DNA of 64,000 bases from Myxococcales bacterium. Lineage in GTDB: Bacteria > Myxococcota_A > Polyangia > Polyangiales > Polyangiaceae. The translations under genes were made by a program, and so were the position numbers. The notes beneath the pieces were generated by a model. It was not told the DNA's origin. It was given only the letters and a program-made list of their open reading frames with translations, and searched no databases. Each line of letters opens with the position of its first letter. The first letter of the stretch is position 1. The DNA lies in the NCBI GenBank assembly GCA_016191785.1, contig JACPVJ010000043.1:1-64000 (forward strand). The letters are read 5' to 3'. Positions 44,819-54,581 of the stretch are shown here, one piece after another.

Positions 44819-47800
44819 ACCTCAGAGTTGCTGCTGCGGATTTGGGGAAGAGCTCGGCCAAGCTGCTCACCGGCCGAATCGACCAAGGCCGGGTCGTGGT
44901 GGAAGAGACCCGCATCGTCGATCACCAAGGCGCGCCGCTGGAGGCGTTTTCGAGCTGGTATCGCGAGCGCGAGCTCTGCCACGCGGCCGCGCTGGGCGTG
45001 ACCGGCTTGTACGCCGACGAGGTGACCGAGCCGGCGCTCTCGGGGCTCCCAGAGGACGCCTGCCTGGAGGCTTCCCTCGCGCTCATGCCGGAGCTGACCG
45101 GACCGATGAACCTGCTCTCGGTCGGGGCTCGCGGCTACGCCGTGCTGGTGCGCGATCGAACCGGCCGGGTGCAGTACCTGGAGAACGACAAGTGCTCGTC
45201 GGGGACCGGCGAGACCATGGTCAAGACGGCGGCGCGCTTCGGCATGAGGCTGGAAGAGGCCGATCGCCTGGCGTCGAGCGTGAGCGACTCGATCGCCATC
45301 ACGGCGCGTTGCTCGGTGTTCGCCAAGAGCGAGATGACGCACTTCGGCAACCAGGGGGAGCCGGCGGCCAAGCTGTTCCGCGGCTACTTCGACTCGATTG
45401 CGCGCTACGTGGCGGCGCTGCTCGGTCGCGTGCGCGTCGAGGGTCCGGTGTACCTGATCGGCGGCGGCAGCCGCGTGCTCACGCTGCGCCAGTGCCTCTC
45501 GGCGCACCTCGAGACCGAGGTCGGCGTCCTCGAGCAGGGGCTCTTGCTCGAGGGCCTGGGGGCGCTGGCGATGGCTGCCGAGCACGCCACGCGCGGGCAC
45601 GAAAAGGCCCTGCCCGCCGACGCCGCCGGCTTGATCCGGCCCAAGGCGCGCCGCATTCGCAGCCTGGAACCGGCGAGCCGCTGCAGAGACCGGGTCACCC
45701 GGCTCACGGCGCCCGAGGTGCCCGCCGGCGCCGCCCAGGCGCCCTGCGTGCTGGGGCTCGATCTGGGCTCGACCGGCAGCAAGGCCGTGCTCACCTCGAT
45801 CGAGACCGGCGAGATCGTCCTCGATCTGTACGACCGCACCCGCGGCAACCCGGTCGAGGCTGCGCAGCGACTGGTGCGAACGCTGTGCGAGGGCGGGCGA
45901 CCCGACGTGCGGGCAGTGGGCATCACGGGCTCCGGGCGCGAGGCGGTGGCCACGGTGCTGCGCGCCGCCTTCGCCGATGCTGCCGATCGCGTGGTCGTGC
46001 AAAACGAGATCGTGGCCCACGCCACGGCGGCGATTCGCTGCGACGACCGCCGCGGTAAGAGCCTGAGCATCGTCGAGATCGGCGGGCAGGACGCCAAGTT
46101 CATCCAGATCGCCGACGGCCAGATCGTCGAGAGCGACATGAACAAGGCGTGCAGCGCCGGCACCGGGTCGTTCCTGGAAGAGCAGGCGGTGTTCTACGGC
46201 GTGCACGACATCGCCGAGTTCACGCGCCTGGCGGCGACCTCCACCGCGCCGCCGGAGCTCGGGCAGATGTGCACGGTGTTCGTCGCCGAGACCGCCGCCG
46301 AGGCCCACGCCGAGGGCTACTCCATCGCCGACCTGTTCGCGGGCTTCCAGTACTCGGTGATCCACAACTACCTGAACCGCGTAATGGGGCAGCGCGCGTT
46401 CTCGGAGCGGGTGTTCTTCCAGGGCAAGCCCGCGAGCGGCGAGCCCCTGGCCTGGGCCCTGGCCGCGGTCAGCGGCCGCGAGGTGATCGTGCCGCCGAAC
46501 CCGGGCGCCATGGGCGCCTGGGGCGTGGGCCTGTCGGCCCTGGCCGAGCTGGGCGGCGCCCTGGCCGACGCGCCGCCCCTCGAGCTTGGGGCGATGCTCG
46601 ACGCCCGGGTCGTGGGCAAGACCGAGTTCCGGTGCGACGACAAGCGCTGCGCCACGCTGTGCCGCATCGAGCGAGCCACCGTGGCGGTCGGCGGCGCGAA
46701 GCAGACGGTGTTCTCGGGCGGGTCGTGCCCGAAGTTCGAGGTGGCGCGGGCGGGCAAGCAGAAGCTGCCGGCCGAGGCGCCCAGCGCGTTCGACGAGCGC
46801 GAGGCGCTGCTCGAGCAGTACTTCGCCGGAGCGCCCGGCGGCCGGGTGATCGACGTGCCGTACGTCGGCTCGCTGGCGGGTTGGCTGCCCTGGGTGGTGA
46901 CGCTGCTCCGCGAGCTCGGGCTCGGGGTGCGAGTGCTGAAGAGCGACGCCGCGACGCTCTCTCGCGGCGAAGAGCTGTGCAGCGCCTACGACGCCTGCGC
47001 GCCGATGAAGGTGGCGCACGGCGTGGGCGCTGTCGCGGGCGACACGTTGTTCTTCCCCCGCCTGGTCGACCTGCTCGATCGCGAGGGCGGTCCGGGCAAG
47101 ACCTGCTCGACCGAGCAAGGCATGCCGGTGGTGATCGAGCAGGTGGTTCGGGCGCGGGGGCTCGCGACGCGGGTCCTCGCGCCGGTCCTCTCGTTCGAGC
47201 AAGGGCTGACGGCGCCTGCCGTGCTGGTCGCACTGATCGACAGCGTGCGCGAGCTGGGCGCCGACGTGACGCGACTGCCGGCGGCGCTGCATCGCGCCGC
47301 CGCGGCACAGCGCGGCTTCCAGCGCGAGCTGGCGGCCATCGGCCGGCGCACCCTGAGCTACGGGCGCGCGCGCCAGATCCCGATCGTGGTGGTGTGCGGC
47401 TCGGAGCACGTGCTCTTCGATCGCACGGTGAACGCCGGCATCCCGGGGATCTTGCGCCAGAACGGGGTGCTGGCGCTGCCCATGGACTGCTATCCGGTGC
47501 CGGGTCACGTCGATCCGGTGCCGGGGGTGGCCTGGGCCGACGCGCGGCGCGCGGTGCGCGTGGCGCTTGCGGCGCGCGAGACGGGCGACGTGTATCCCCT
47601 GTGGCTCTCGTCCTTCGGCTGCGGACCGTCGTCGTTCGTCGAGCAGGCCTTCGATCATCTGATGCATGGCTACCCGCACACCTGCCTCGAGAGCGACGGG
47701 CACGGCGGCAGCGCGGGCTTCGTCACGCGCATTCAGGCGTTCTTGCACGGCGTGCGGCAGTACGGGCAGAGGCCCGCGCCCACGCCCAAGCGCCGGCTCG

Positions 47801-49050
47801 CGGTCATCGACCCGGTCGAGCGGCGCCCGCTCGAGGCGGACAAGGGCAAGACCCTGGTCGTGGCGTCGGTCGGCGGGCGACTGTCCGAGGTCGGCGCGGC
47901 GGCGTACCGCGCGCTCGGCTTCGACGCGGTGGCAGCGGGCCCCAACACCTCTGCCACGCTGGCGGCCGGGCGCAGCGACTGCTCGGGGAAAGAGTGCCTG
48001 CCCTATCAGCTGGTTTGGGGCGCGTTTCGCCAAGCGCTCGAAGCGCGCGGCGCGGAAGACAGCGTGCTGGTGCAGGTCAGCGGCCAGGGCGCGTGCCGCA
48101 ACTGCATGTTCACGGTCAAAGACAAGATCTCGATCGACCACCTGGCCGCCGCCGACCGCGTGACGCTTCGCCACTTCGGCGCCGAGGACGACATGCGCAC
48201 CGCGTTCCAGACCCGGTTCTGGGCCGGCACGCTGGCCTACGACGTGCTCAAGCAGCTCTGGGCGTACCACCTGGTGCTCGACCCGGGGCGCGACGAGGTC
48301 AGCGCGCTCGATCGGCGCTACGGCGACGAGCTGATCGCGCTCTTGGAGCGACCCGCGCGCGGGCGACTCGACGCGCTGGCACGCTGGAAAGAGCTGCTCG
48401 GGCTCCTGGAGCGCGCGGCCCGCGACTACGCGCGGCTCGAGACCCGCGCCACGGCCGAGCTTCGCACCGTGCTCCTCACCGGGGACATCTACCTGCGGAT
48501 CGACGACTTCGCCAACGACGGGATCGTCGCGGCCCTGGCCGAGCGCGGGCTCCGGACGCTGGTCGAGCCGGTGAGCGTGATGGTCGAGTACCTGAGCCAC
48601 GAGAACTCGGACGAGCTGATCGGGATGCGCCGGGACCTGTTCGAGCACGTGACCTCGGATCGACTGGGGCAGGCCATGCGTCGCGCGGTGTACGCGGCGG
48701 TCGCGCCCCACCACCGATGGCTCGTCCGCGGCGAGATCCCCGACATGCTCGAGCGCGCGCGGCCGATCATCGACGGGACCCCGTTCGGCGAGGCGCCCAT
48801 CACCGTCGGCAGCGTGCTCGAAGGCTGGAACCGCGAGCGCTGTGACGGCGTGGTGCTGGTCGCGCCCTGGGGGTGCGGCCCGAGCCTGCTCTCCGAGAGC
48901 CTGCTCCGGCCGATCCGCGAGATCCCGATGCTGTTCTCGTACAGCGACGGCTCGCCGATGGATGCCCGGCGGCTGAACGCGTTCGCGCATCGCCTCAAGC
49001 GGCGGCCGGCCCGCGCCGTGGCCGGCCGGGTGGGGGAGGCTGCCGAGTGA
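44815..49050 (+). CDS. Giant fused acyl-CoA dehydratase activase/dehydratase (BadF/HgdC-type)
   Basis: The 1411-residue protein contains two ASKHA ATPase domains of the BcrA/BadF/HgdC type. The first starts VAAADLGKSSAKLLTG and has CSSGTG at about Cys127; the second starts LGLDLGSTGSKAVL (about 312) with CSAGTG at about Cys446. A DUF2229-like domain follows (YVGSLAGWLPWVV; CSAYDACAPMKVAHG near 728). An HgdB-like C-terminal region carries conserved Cys motifs (SSFGCGPSS near 936, DCSGKECLPYQ near 1055, GQGACRNC near 1092). Such systems use ATP-driven electron transfer from a [4Fe-4S] cluster to dehydrate 2-hydroxyacyl-CoA or reduce arenoyl-CoA. The substrate is unknown; no separate dehydratase subunits are nearby. 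Confidence 0.85.
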   Translation: MNLRVAAADLGKSSAKLLTGRIDQGRVVVEETRIVDHQGAPLEAFSSWYRERELCHAAALGVTGLYADEVTEPALSGLPEDACLEASLALMPELTGPMNLLSVGARGYAVLVRDRTGRVQYLENDKCSSGTGETMVKTAARFGMRLEEADRLASSVSDSIAITARCSVFAKSEMTHFGNQGEPAAKLFRGYFDSIARYVAALLGRVRVEGPVYLIGGGSRVLTLRQCLSAHLETEVGVLEQGLLLEGLGALAMAAEHATRGHEKALPADAAGLIRPKARRIRSLEPASRCRDRVTRLTAPEVPAGAAQAPCVLGLDLGSTGSKAVLTSIETGEIVLDLYDRTRGNPVEAAQRLVRTLCEGGRPDVRAVGITGSGREAVATVLRAAFADAADRVVVQNEIVAHATAAIRCDDRRGKSLSIVEIGGQDAKFIQIADGQIVESDMNKACSAGTGSFLEEQAVFYGVHDIAEFTRLAATSTAPPELGQMCTVFVAETAAEAHAEGYSIADLFAGFQYSVIHNYLNRVMGQRAFSERVFFQGKPASGEPLAWALAAVSGREVIVPPNPGAMGAWGVGLSALAELGGALADAPPLELGAMLDARVVGKTEFRCDDKRCATLCRIERATVAVGGAKQTVFSGGSCPKFEVARAGKQKLPAEAPSAFDEREALLEQYFAGAPGGRVIDVPYVGSLAGWLPWVVTLLRELGLGVRVLKSDAATLSRGEELCSAYDACAPMKVAHGVGAVAGDTLFFPRLVDLLDREGGPGKTCSTEQGMPVVIEQVVRARGLATRVLAPVLSFEQGLTAPAVLVALIDSVRELGADVTRLPAALHRAAAAQRGFQRELAAIGRRTLSYGRARQIPIVVVCGSEHVLFDRTVNAGIPGILRQNGVLALPMDCYPVPGHVDPVPGVAWADARRAVRVALAARETGDVYPLWLSSFGCGPSSFVEQAFDHLMHGYPHTCLESDGHGGSAGFVTRIQAFLHGVRQYGQRPAPTPKRRLAVIDPVERRPLEADKGKTLVVASVGGRLSEVGAAAYRALGFDAVAAGPNTSATLAAGRSDCSGKECLPYQLVWGAFRQALEARGAEDSVLVQVSGQGACRNCMFTVKDKISIDHLAAADRVTLRHFGAEDDMRTAFQTRFWAGTLAYDVLKQLWAYHLVLDPGRDEVSALDRRYGDELIALLERPARGRLDALARWKELLGLLERAARDYARLETRATAELRTVLLTGDIYLRIDDFANDGIVAALAERGLRTLVEPVSVMVEYLSHENSDELIGMRRDLFEHVTSDRLGQAMRRAVYAAVAPHHRWLVRGEIPDMLERARPIIDGTPFGEAPITVGSVLEGWNRERCDGVVLVAPWGCGPSLLSESLLRPIREIPMLFSYSDGSPMDARRLNAFAHRLKRRPARAVAGRVGEAAE

Positions 49051-50417
49051 GCCGCGACGTCTTCGTGGTGGGGGTGGGCATGCTGCGCTTCGGCAAGCTG
49101 CTCGAGCGGCCGATCGCCGATCTGGCGACGGCGGCGCTCGACGCGGCGGTGGCCGACGCTGCGCTCGATCCTCGGCGCATCGAGGCGGTGTGGTTCGCCA
49201 ACAGCGGGTGGGGGATGAACGGCGGCCAAGACTGCATTCGCGGTCAGGTGGCGCTGCAGCGGACGGCGCTCCGCGGCGCGAGCGTGGTCAACGTCGAGAA
49301 TGCCTGCGCCGGCGGGGCGAGCGCGCTGCATGGTGCATACCTGAGCGTGTCGAGCGGCTGCTCGGAGGTGGCGCTGGCCCTGGGCGCCGAGAAGATCTGC
49401 CAGAAGAGCCGCCTCAAGACCTTCGCCAGCTTCCTGGGCGGCATGGACGTCGCCGCGCTGCCCGAGCTGATGCGACGAGCGAAAGAGCTCGGGGCCGAGG
49501 CGCCCGCGCCGCCGCCCCGGGCGCGAGCCAAGCGCCCCCGGGTGCGGCGCGCCTGGGGCGACGTGCCGCGCGCGGCGTACGACGCGCTGGTGATCGCCGA
49601 TCACTACCGGCTCGATCTGCTCGGGCTGGCCAAGGGCTCGCTCGGCGGCCGGGCGAAGGGCGGCGACAAGAGCCCCTTCATGGACGTCTACGCCGTCGGC
49701 GCGCGGCGTCACATGGCCCGCTACGGCAGCACGGCGCGTCAGCTGGCGGTGATCGCGGCCAAGAACCACACCCACGGCGCGCTCAATCCGCTGGCGCAGA
49801 TCCAGCGGGCGATGACCGTTGACGACGTGCTCGCGGACCGCACGGTGGCGTCGCCGCTCACCCGCGCCATGTGCGCGCCCCTGGGCGACGGCGCTGCGGC
49901 CGCCATCGTCTGTTCCGAGAGCTTCCTCAAATCTCACGGTCTGTCGCGGGCGGTTCGGGTCCGCGCCAGCGTGATCGCCTCGGGGACGCGGGACCTGGGC
50001 GGCGCCGGGCCGGGCATCACCGAGCGCGTGAGCCGGCGGGCCTACGAGCTCGCCGGGCTCGGGCCCGACGCCATCCACCTGGCCGAGGTGCACGACGCCA
50101 CCGCGTTCGGCGAGCTGCATCAGAGCGAGGCCCTCGGGTTCTGTCCAGAGGGAGAGGGCGGAGCGCTGGCCGAGTCCGGTGCGACCGCGCTCGGCGGGCG
50201 GCTGCCGCTGAACCCGAGCGGCGGGCTCGAGTGTCGCGGTCACCCCATCGGCGCTTCGGGCCTCGCGCAGATCCACGAGCTGGTCACGCAGCTGCGCGGC
50301 GAGGCGGGCCCTCGTCAGGTGTCGGGCGCTCGCATCGCGCTCGCCCAGAACGGCGGCGGGTTTCTCGGGGAAGAAGAGGCCGCCATGGCCATCCACGTCT
50401 TGGAGGGAGCAACGTGA
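49047..50417 (+). CDS. SCP-x/acetyl-CoA acetyltransferase-like thiolase
   Basis: The 456-residue protein starts at GTG 49047, overlapping the previous stop (GTGA). Thiolase features are the nucleophile Cys87 in NVENACAGGAS, the late HDATAFGE motif in SCP-x-type thiolases, and the CRGHPIGASG segment with His near 399. An insertion (about residues 145-170, Ala/Pro/Arg-rich) is unusual. SCP-x thiolases act on branched or bulky 3-ketoacyl-CoAs, often in sterol or aromatic chain metabolism, in degradation or condensation. It is not a FabH/OleA type. Confidence 0.85.
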   Translation: MSRDVFVVGVGMLRFGKLLERPIADLATAALDAAVADAALDPRRIEAVWFANSGWGMNGGQDCIRGQVALQRTALRGASVVNVENACAGGASALHGAYLSVSSGCSEVALALGAEKICQKSRLKTFASFLGGMDVAALPELMRRAKELGAEAPAPPPRARAKRPRVRRAWGDVPRAAYDALVIADHYRLDLLGLAKGSLGGRAKGGDKSPFMDVYAVGARRHMARYGSTARQLAVIAAKNHTHGALNPLAQIQRAMTVDDVLADRTVASPLTRAMCAPLGDGAAAAIVCSESFLKSHGLSRAVRVRASVIASGTRDLGGAGPGITERVSRRAYELAGLGPDAIHLAEVHDATAFGELHQSEALGFCPEGEGGALAESGATALGGRLPLNPSGGLECRGHPIGASGLAQIHELVTQLRGEAGPRQVSGARIALAQNGGGFLGEEEAAMAIHVLEGAT

Positions 50418-52075
50418 CGACCGGGGTCGAATCGAGCCGACGCCTCTCGGCGGGCAAGCAGATCGGGCGCGCGCTCTTGCGCACGCTCAAGTCCGAGCTC
50501 GGCGCCGGTACGCTGGGCGCAACCCTCTCGGCCAGCTGGCGTGCGCGCACGCTGACGTTCGTGGGCGAGCCCACCTTCGGCGAGCTCTTGGCCGAGCGCG
50601 CGCGCGCTCGCCCCGACCACGAGTTTCTGCGCTTCGAAGGCCAGCGCCTGACCCTGGGTGAGCTGGACGCCCGCGTGAACGCGGTGGGGGCGGGGCTCGC
50701 CGAGCTGACCCGACCCGGGGACAACGTGGCCATCATGAGCCCCAACTGTCCCGCCTTCCTCGAGGCGTTCTTTGCGGTGCAGCGCCTGGGGCTGGGCGCG
50801 GTGCCGGTGAACACCGCGCTGGTCGGAGACGGCCTGGCCCACGTGCTGTCGAGCTCGAAGGCTCGGGTCGCCGTCGTGCACCGCGAGCTCTTGCCGGCGA
50901 TCGACGCGGTTCGCTCGCGCCTTCCCGACCTGAAAGCGGTCGTGCCGATCACCGAGGCCGAGTCGGGCGACGCGGGCTCCCTCGAGGCCATGCGCAGGCA
51001 GCACCGCGGGGCGCCGCCGCCTGCGGCGCCGCCCGATCCCGACGCGGTGGCGCTCTTGATGTACACGTCGGGCACCACCGGCTCCGCCAAGGGCGTGGTC
51101 TATCGCTACCGCGACTCGAACACCAAGCGCCTGCGCCTGCTCTCGCACCTGCTCTACGAGCCCGGCGAGGTGCTCTACACCTGTCTGCCGCTGTTCCACG
51201 CCAACGCGCTCTTGCTCACCACCGTCATGGCCCTGGACATGGGCTCGACCGTGGGTCTCGGCCGGCGCTTCTCGGCCAGCCGCTTCTGGCAAGACCTGAG
51301 CGAGCTCGGCGGCACCAGCTTCAACGCGCTGGGCGCGATGATCCCGATCCTGCTCAAGCAGCCACCGGCAGAGTTCGATCGGCAGCACCGCGTGCGCCTG
51401 GTGGTCAGCGCAGCCTGCCCCGCCGACGCCTGGCGGCCCTTCGAAGAGCGCTTCGGCGTGCGCTTGGTCGAGGCCTACGGCGCGGTGGACGGCGGCGGGT
51501 TCATCACGATGAACCTGGGCAACGCGCCGGTCGGGTCGATCGGCAAGCCGCTGGGCGGGAAGTATCGGCTGGTGGACGAGACCGGCGGCGAGGCCCCCGA
51601 CGGCGAGGCGGGTGAGCTGTGGATCTGGAGCGGGAAGAAGCGCGAGCGCGCGGTCGAGTACTATCGGGACGAGAAGGCGACCGGCGACAAGAACAAGGGC
51701 GGCTGGATCTGCACCGGCGACCTCTTGCGTCGCGACGAGCAGGGGAACCTGTACTTCGTCGGCCGGCGCACCGACAGCATGCGCCGACGTGGTGAGAACG
51801 TGTCGGCCTACGAGGTCGAGAGCGTGATCGCCCAGCACCCGGACGTGCTCGAGTGCGCGGTGTTCGGCGTCAAGAGCGAGCTGGGCGAGGACGACATCAT
51901 GGCGGTGGTGGTGCCCATCGAGGGGCGCAGCGTCGACCCGCCGGAGATCCGTCGCTTCGTCGAGGTTACGACCGAGCTGCCCAAGACCGGCACGCACCGG
52001 GTGCAGAAGAGCGAGCTCGAGCGCCGCGGGCCCGGCGCCCGGACCTGGGACGCCGAACGGGGAGGGGAAGCGTGA
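50414..52075 (+). CDS. Acyl-CoA ligase (AMP-forming, CaiC/FadD-like)
   Basis: The 553-residue protein is an ANL-superfamily enzyme. The P-loop motif LMYTSGTTGSAKG is at about residue 215. The later YGAVDGGGF region (A5-type), GWICTGDLLRRDEQGN (A7) and GRRTDSMRRRGENVSAYEVE (A8) follow, and the catalytic Lys region near PKTGTHRVQK closes it. It activates a carboxylic acid with ATP and CoA. The exact chain is unknown; wording is closest to crotonobetaine/long-chain ligases. GTGA overlap with the thiolase and the epimerase on both sides shows tight coupling. Confidence 0.88.
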   Translation: MTTGVESSRRLSAGKQIGRALLRTLKSELGAGTLGATLSASWRARTLTFVGEPTFGELLAERARARPDHEFLRFEGQRLTLGELDARVNAVGAGLAELTRPGDNVAIMSPNCPAFLEAFFAVQRLGLGAVPVNTALVGDGLAHVLSSSKARVAVVHRELLPAIDAVRSRLPDLKAVVPITEAESGDAGSLEAMRRQHRGAPPPAAPPDPDAVALLMYTSGTTGSAKGVVYRYRDSNTKRLRLLSHLLYEPGEVLYTCLPLFHANALLLTTVMALDMGSTVGLGRRFSASRFWQDLSELGGTSFNALGAMIPILLKQPPAEFDRQHRVRLVVSAACPADAWRPFEERFGVRLVEAYGAVDGGGFITMNLGNAPVGSIGKPLGGKYRLVDETGGEAPDGEAGELWIWSGKKRERAVEYYRDEKATGDKNKGGWICTGDLLRRDEQGNLYFVGRRTDSMRRRGENVSAYEVESVIAQHPDVLECAVFGVKSELGEDDIMAVVVPIEGRSVDPPEIRRFVEVTTELPKTGTHRVQKSELERRGPGARTWDAERGGEA

Positions 52076-53082
52076 AGCTCGCGATCACCGGCGTGACCGG
52101 CTACATCGGCCGTCTGTTCGCCGAGCGCGTGATCGAGGAGCGCGTCGCCGAGCGCGTGGTGGGCATCGATCTGGCGCCCTCTAATTTCTCGGAAAACCAG
52201 CTCCGCTACGTGCAGCGGGACGTGCGGGATCCGCTCTTGGCGCGGGATCTGGCCGGCTCCGACACGGTCGTGCACTTTGCCTTCGTGGTCGAGACCATGC
52301 GCGACCGTCGGCTGATGTACGACGTGAACGTGAAAGGCACGCGCAACGTGCTCGAAGCGTGTGAGCGAAACGGCGTCAAGACGTTGATCGTGGCCAGCAG
52401 CATCGCGGCCTACGGCGTGCAGCGCGACCACGTGATCACCGAGACCACGCCCTGCCTGGGCGACAGCCGCAGCTTCTACGGTCACACCAAGCGCCTGGTC
52501 GAAGACGAGCTGGATCTGTTCGCGGCCAGAAACCCGGCGGTGCGCCTGGTGCGGGTGCGACCCAGCGTGGTGCTCGGTCCGCGGTGCAACACCTGGGCGC
52601 TCGGGGCCATGGCCGAGCTCGGTCGGTTCGATACCCGGCGCGGCATGCGCCTGCCGGTGGTGCACGAAGACGACGTGGTCGAGGCGTTCTTCCGCGCGCT
52701 GACGCGGCCGGTGAGCGGGCCGCTGTTGGTGGCGCACCGAGAGTCGCTCTCGATGCGCGACGTGGCGCCGCTCTTGGGGCGGAAGCCGACGATCTTGCCG
52801 GCCCGGGTGCTGCTCGGGCTGAGCGACTTCGCCTTTTCGCGGGGGCTCACCCGGATGTCGAGCGACTGGCTGGCGCTCACCGTCGAGAACACCCACCGCT
52901 ACGACCCGAGCGCCACCGAGGCCAAGCTCGACCATCGGCTGAAGCACAGCCAGCTCGACGCCTTGAAGGCGGCGCTCGAAAACGGCGCGCGCTTACGTGC
53001 CGCCGGCGTCACCTTCGACGCCAAGACCGATCGTCTGGAGGGGACCCGCTACGTCCTCGATGCCGCGGAAGGACAGCCATGA
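52072..53082 (+). CDS. NAD-dependent epimerase/dehydratase (extended SDR)
   Basis: The 336-residue protein has the extended-SDR NAD(P)-binding motif ITGVTGYIG at residues 4-12, the Asp of VVGIDL, and the catalytic YGHTK motif (YxxxK) at about residue 136 with an upstream Ser-Ser (VASSIAAYG). It oxidises or reduces a hydroxyl or keto group, perhaps on the 3-hydroxyacyl-CoA made by its neighbours. The C-terminal substrate domain is family-variable, so the substrate cannot be inferred. Confidence 0.85.
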   Translation: MKLAITGVTGYIGRLFAERVIEERVAERVVGIDLAPSNFSENQLRYVQRDVRDPLLARDLAGSDTVVHFAFVVETMRDRRLMYDVNVKGTRNVLEACERNGVKTLIVASSIAAYGVQRDHVITETTPCLGDSRSFYGHTKRLVEDELDLFAARNPAVRLVRVRPSVVLGPRCNTWALGAMAELGRFDTRRGMRLPVVHEDDVVEAFFRALTRPVSGPLLVAHRESLSMRDVAPLLGRKPTILPARVLLGLSDFAFSRGLTRMSSDWLALTVENTHRYDPSATEAKLDHRLKHSQLDALKAALENGARLRAAGVTFDAKTDRLEGTRYVLDAAEGQP

Positions 53083-54581
53083 AGCACTTCGATCCGGAAG
53101 CATTCACCGCCCAGAGCGAGCAGAGTTTCTCGCAGATGTACCCGGCGCTGGCGGCGCTGGGAAAGCACCGCCCGCAGGCGCTGAAGGACTACGAGCGCAT
53201 CTTGCGCGAGGCGCGGCGTTTTCGCCGCGAGTACATCGAGCCGCACGCCCTCGAGGTGGAGCGCGCGGTGATGCGTGACCCCACCTACGTCGCCGAGGGT
53301 GCGATCCGCGCGGCGTCCGAGTATGGCTTCTTCAGCACGATGATCCCCCGTGCCTTCGGCGGCGGCGGCCTGTCCTTCGGCGCGATGATCATCGCGCTCG
53401 AAGAGCTCGGGGCCGGCTGTCTCGGGATCTCGAACCTGCTCGGGGTGCACGGGCTGGCCCTGGCCACCGTCTCGGCGACCGGTGATCTTGCTGCGATGGA
53501 GAAGGTCAGCCGCCTGCTCACGAGCGGCGAGCGCGCGGGGCGCCCGCACCTGCTCAGCACCGCGATCACCGAGCCCAGCGCCGGCACCGACGTGGAGGAC
53601 GCGGACTTTCTCCGCGTCGCCCGCCTGGTGTCGGAGGCCACGCCGGTGCGCGGGGGCTATCGCTTGAACGGCCGCAAGGTCTTCATCTCGAACGGCAGCA
53701 TCGCCCACACCCATGTGGTGATCCTGCCGACCGACAAGAAGAAGCCGGTCGAGACCACCTTCGCGTTCCTGGTCGAGACCACGACGCCCGGGTTCCGGGT
53801 CGGGCGCGTGGAGCGAAAGATGGGCCAGAAGGCCTGCCCCGCGGCGGAGCTGATCTTCGAGGACTGCTTCGTCCCCGAGAGCGCGCGGCTGAACAGCAAG
53901 CCCCTGCCCGGGCGGGCCATCGAGCTGGTGCTGGGCGCCACCCGCGGGGGCGTGGGCGCCTGGGGCACCGCGGCCGCCCGCGGCGCCTTCGAGCGAGCGC
54001 TGGTCCACGCCAAGACCCAGCGCCTGGACGGCCGCTTCCTGATCGACCACCAGTGGGTGCAGATCAAGCTCGCCGACATGCAGCGCAACGTGATGCTCGC
54101 CCGCGCGAGCTACGTGGACGCGATGCTGAGCAACGAGCTGTTCGGGCTCTCGCGGCTCGCCGCGCGGAACGGCATGAACGAGATCCAGCGCCTCTTGCCC
54201 CAGCGGGTCTTGGACAGCGCGGCGGTGAAGAAGGTGATGACCTCGCGCCGGGCGCGCGAGGGTTTCCAGGCCGCGATCGACGAGCTGGCGGACTGGGAGG
54301 TGGACACCGCCAGCGCCCACGGCTCGGCGGCCAAGGTCAGCTGCACCGACCTGGGGATGGTCAACTGCCACTTGGCCCTCGAGGTGTTCGGCGCCGCCGG
54401 GCTCCGGCACGACAGCGGGATCGAGAAGATCTATCGAGATGCGAAGCTGCTCCAGATCTACGAGGGCACCAACCAGCTGAACCGGATCGAGCTCTACAAG
54501 CGCGGGGTGAATCGCGGCGCCACGGGCCTCGACTTGACCCCGAGACCCGGCACCCCCGTCGAGCACGAGGTGCAGCCATGA
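53079..54581 (+). CDS. Acyl-CoA dehydrogenase 1 (catalytic Glu present)
   Basis: The 500-residue protein has the ACAD N-terminal helical domain, the FAD-binding middle domain (LLSTAITEPSAGTD; RLNGRKVFISNG) and the C-terminal domain ending in KLLQIYEGTNQLNRIELYKRG. The Glu in YEGTNQ at about residue 460 is the usual catalytic base. It is longer than standard ACADs (about 380) because of an N-terminal helical extension. It introduces an alpha-beta double bond into an acyl-CoA and passes electrons to ETF. ATGA overlap with the next ACAD suggests a heteromeric pair. Confidence 0.9.
   Translation: MKHFDPEAFTAQSEQSFSQMYPALAALGKHRPQALKDYERILREARRFRREYIEPHALEVERAVMRDPTYVAEGAIRAASEYGFFSTMIPRAFGGGGLSFGAMIIALEELGAGCLGISNLLGVHGLALATVSATGDLAAMEKVSRLLTSGERAGRPHLLSTAITEPSAGTDVEDADFLRVARLVSEATPVRGGYRLNGRKVFISNGSIAHTHVVILPTDKKKPVETTFAFLVETTTPGFRVGRVERKMGQKACPAAELIFEDCFVPESARLNSKPLPGRAIELVLGATRGGVGAWGTAAARGAFERALVHAKTQRLDGRFLIDHQWVQIKLADMQRNVMLARASYVDAMLSNELFGLSRLAARNGMNEIQRLLPQRVLDSAAVKKVMTSRRAREGFQAAIDELADWEVDTASAHGSAAKVSCTDLGMVNCHLALEVFGAAGLRHDSGIEKIYRDAKLLQIYEGTNQLNRIELYKRGVNRGATGLDLTPRPGTPVEHEVQP

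Noticed and set aside
44611..48990. Long antisense open frame opposite the activase gene
   Set aside because: High-GC DNA leaves the opposite strand open; the sense protein has full Fe-S and ATPase motifs while the antisense product has no domain and a biased composition.
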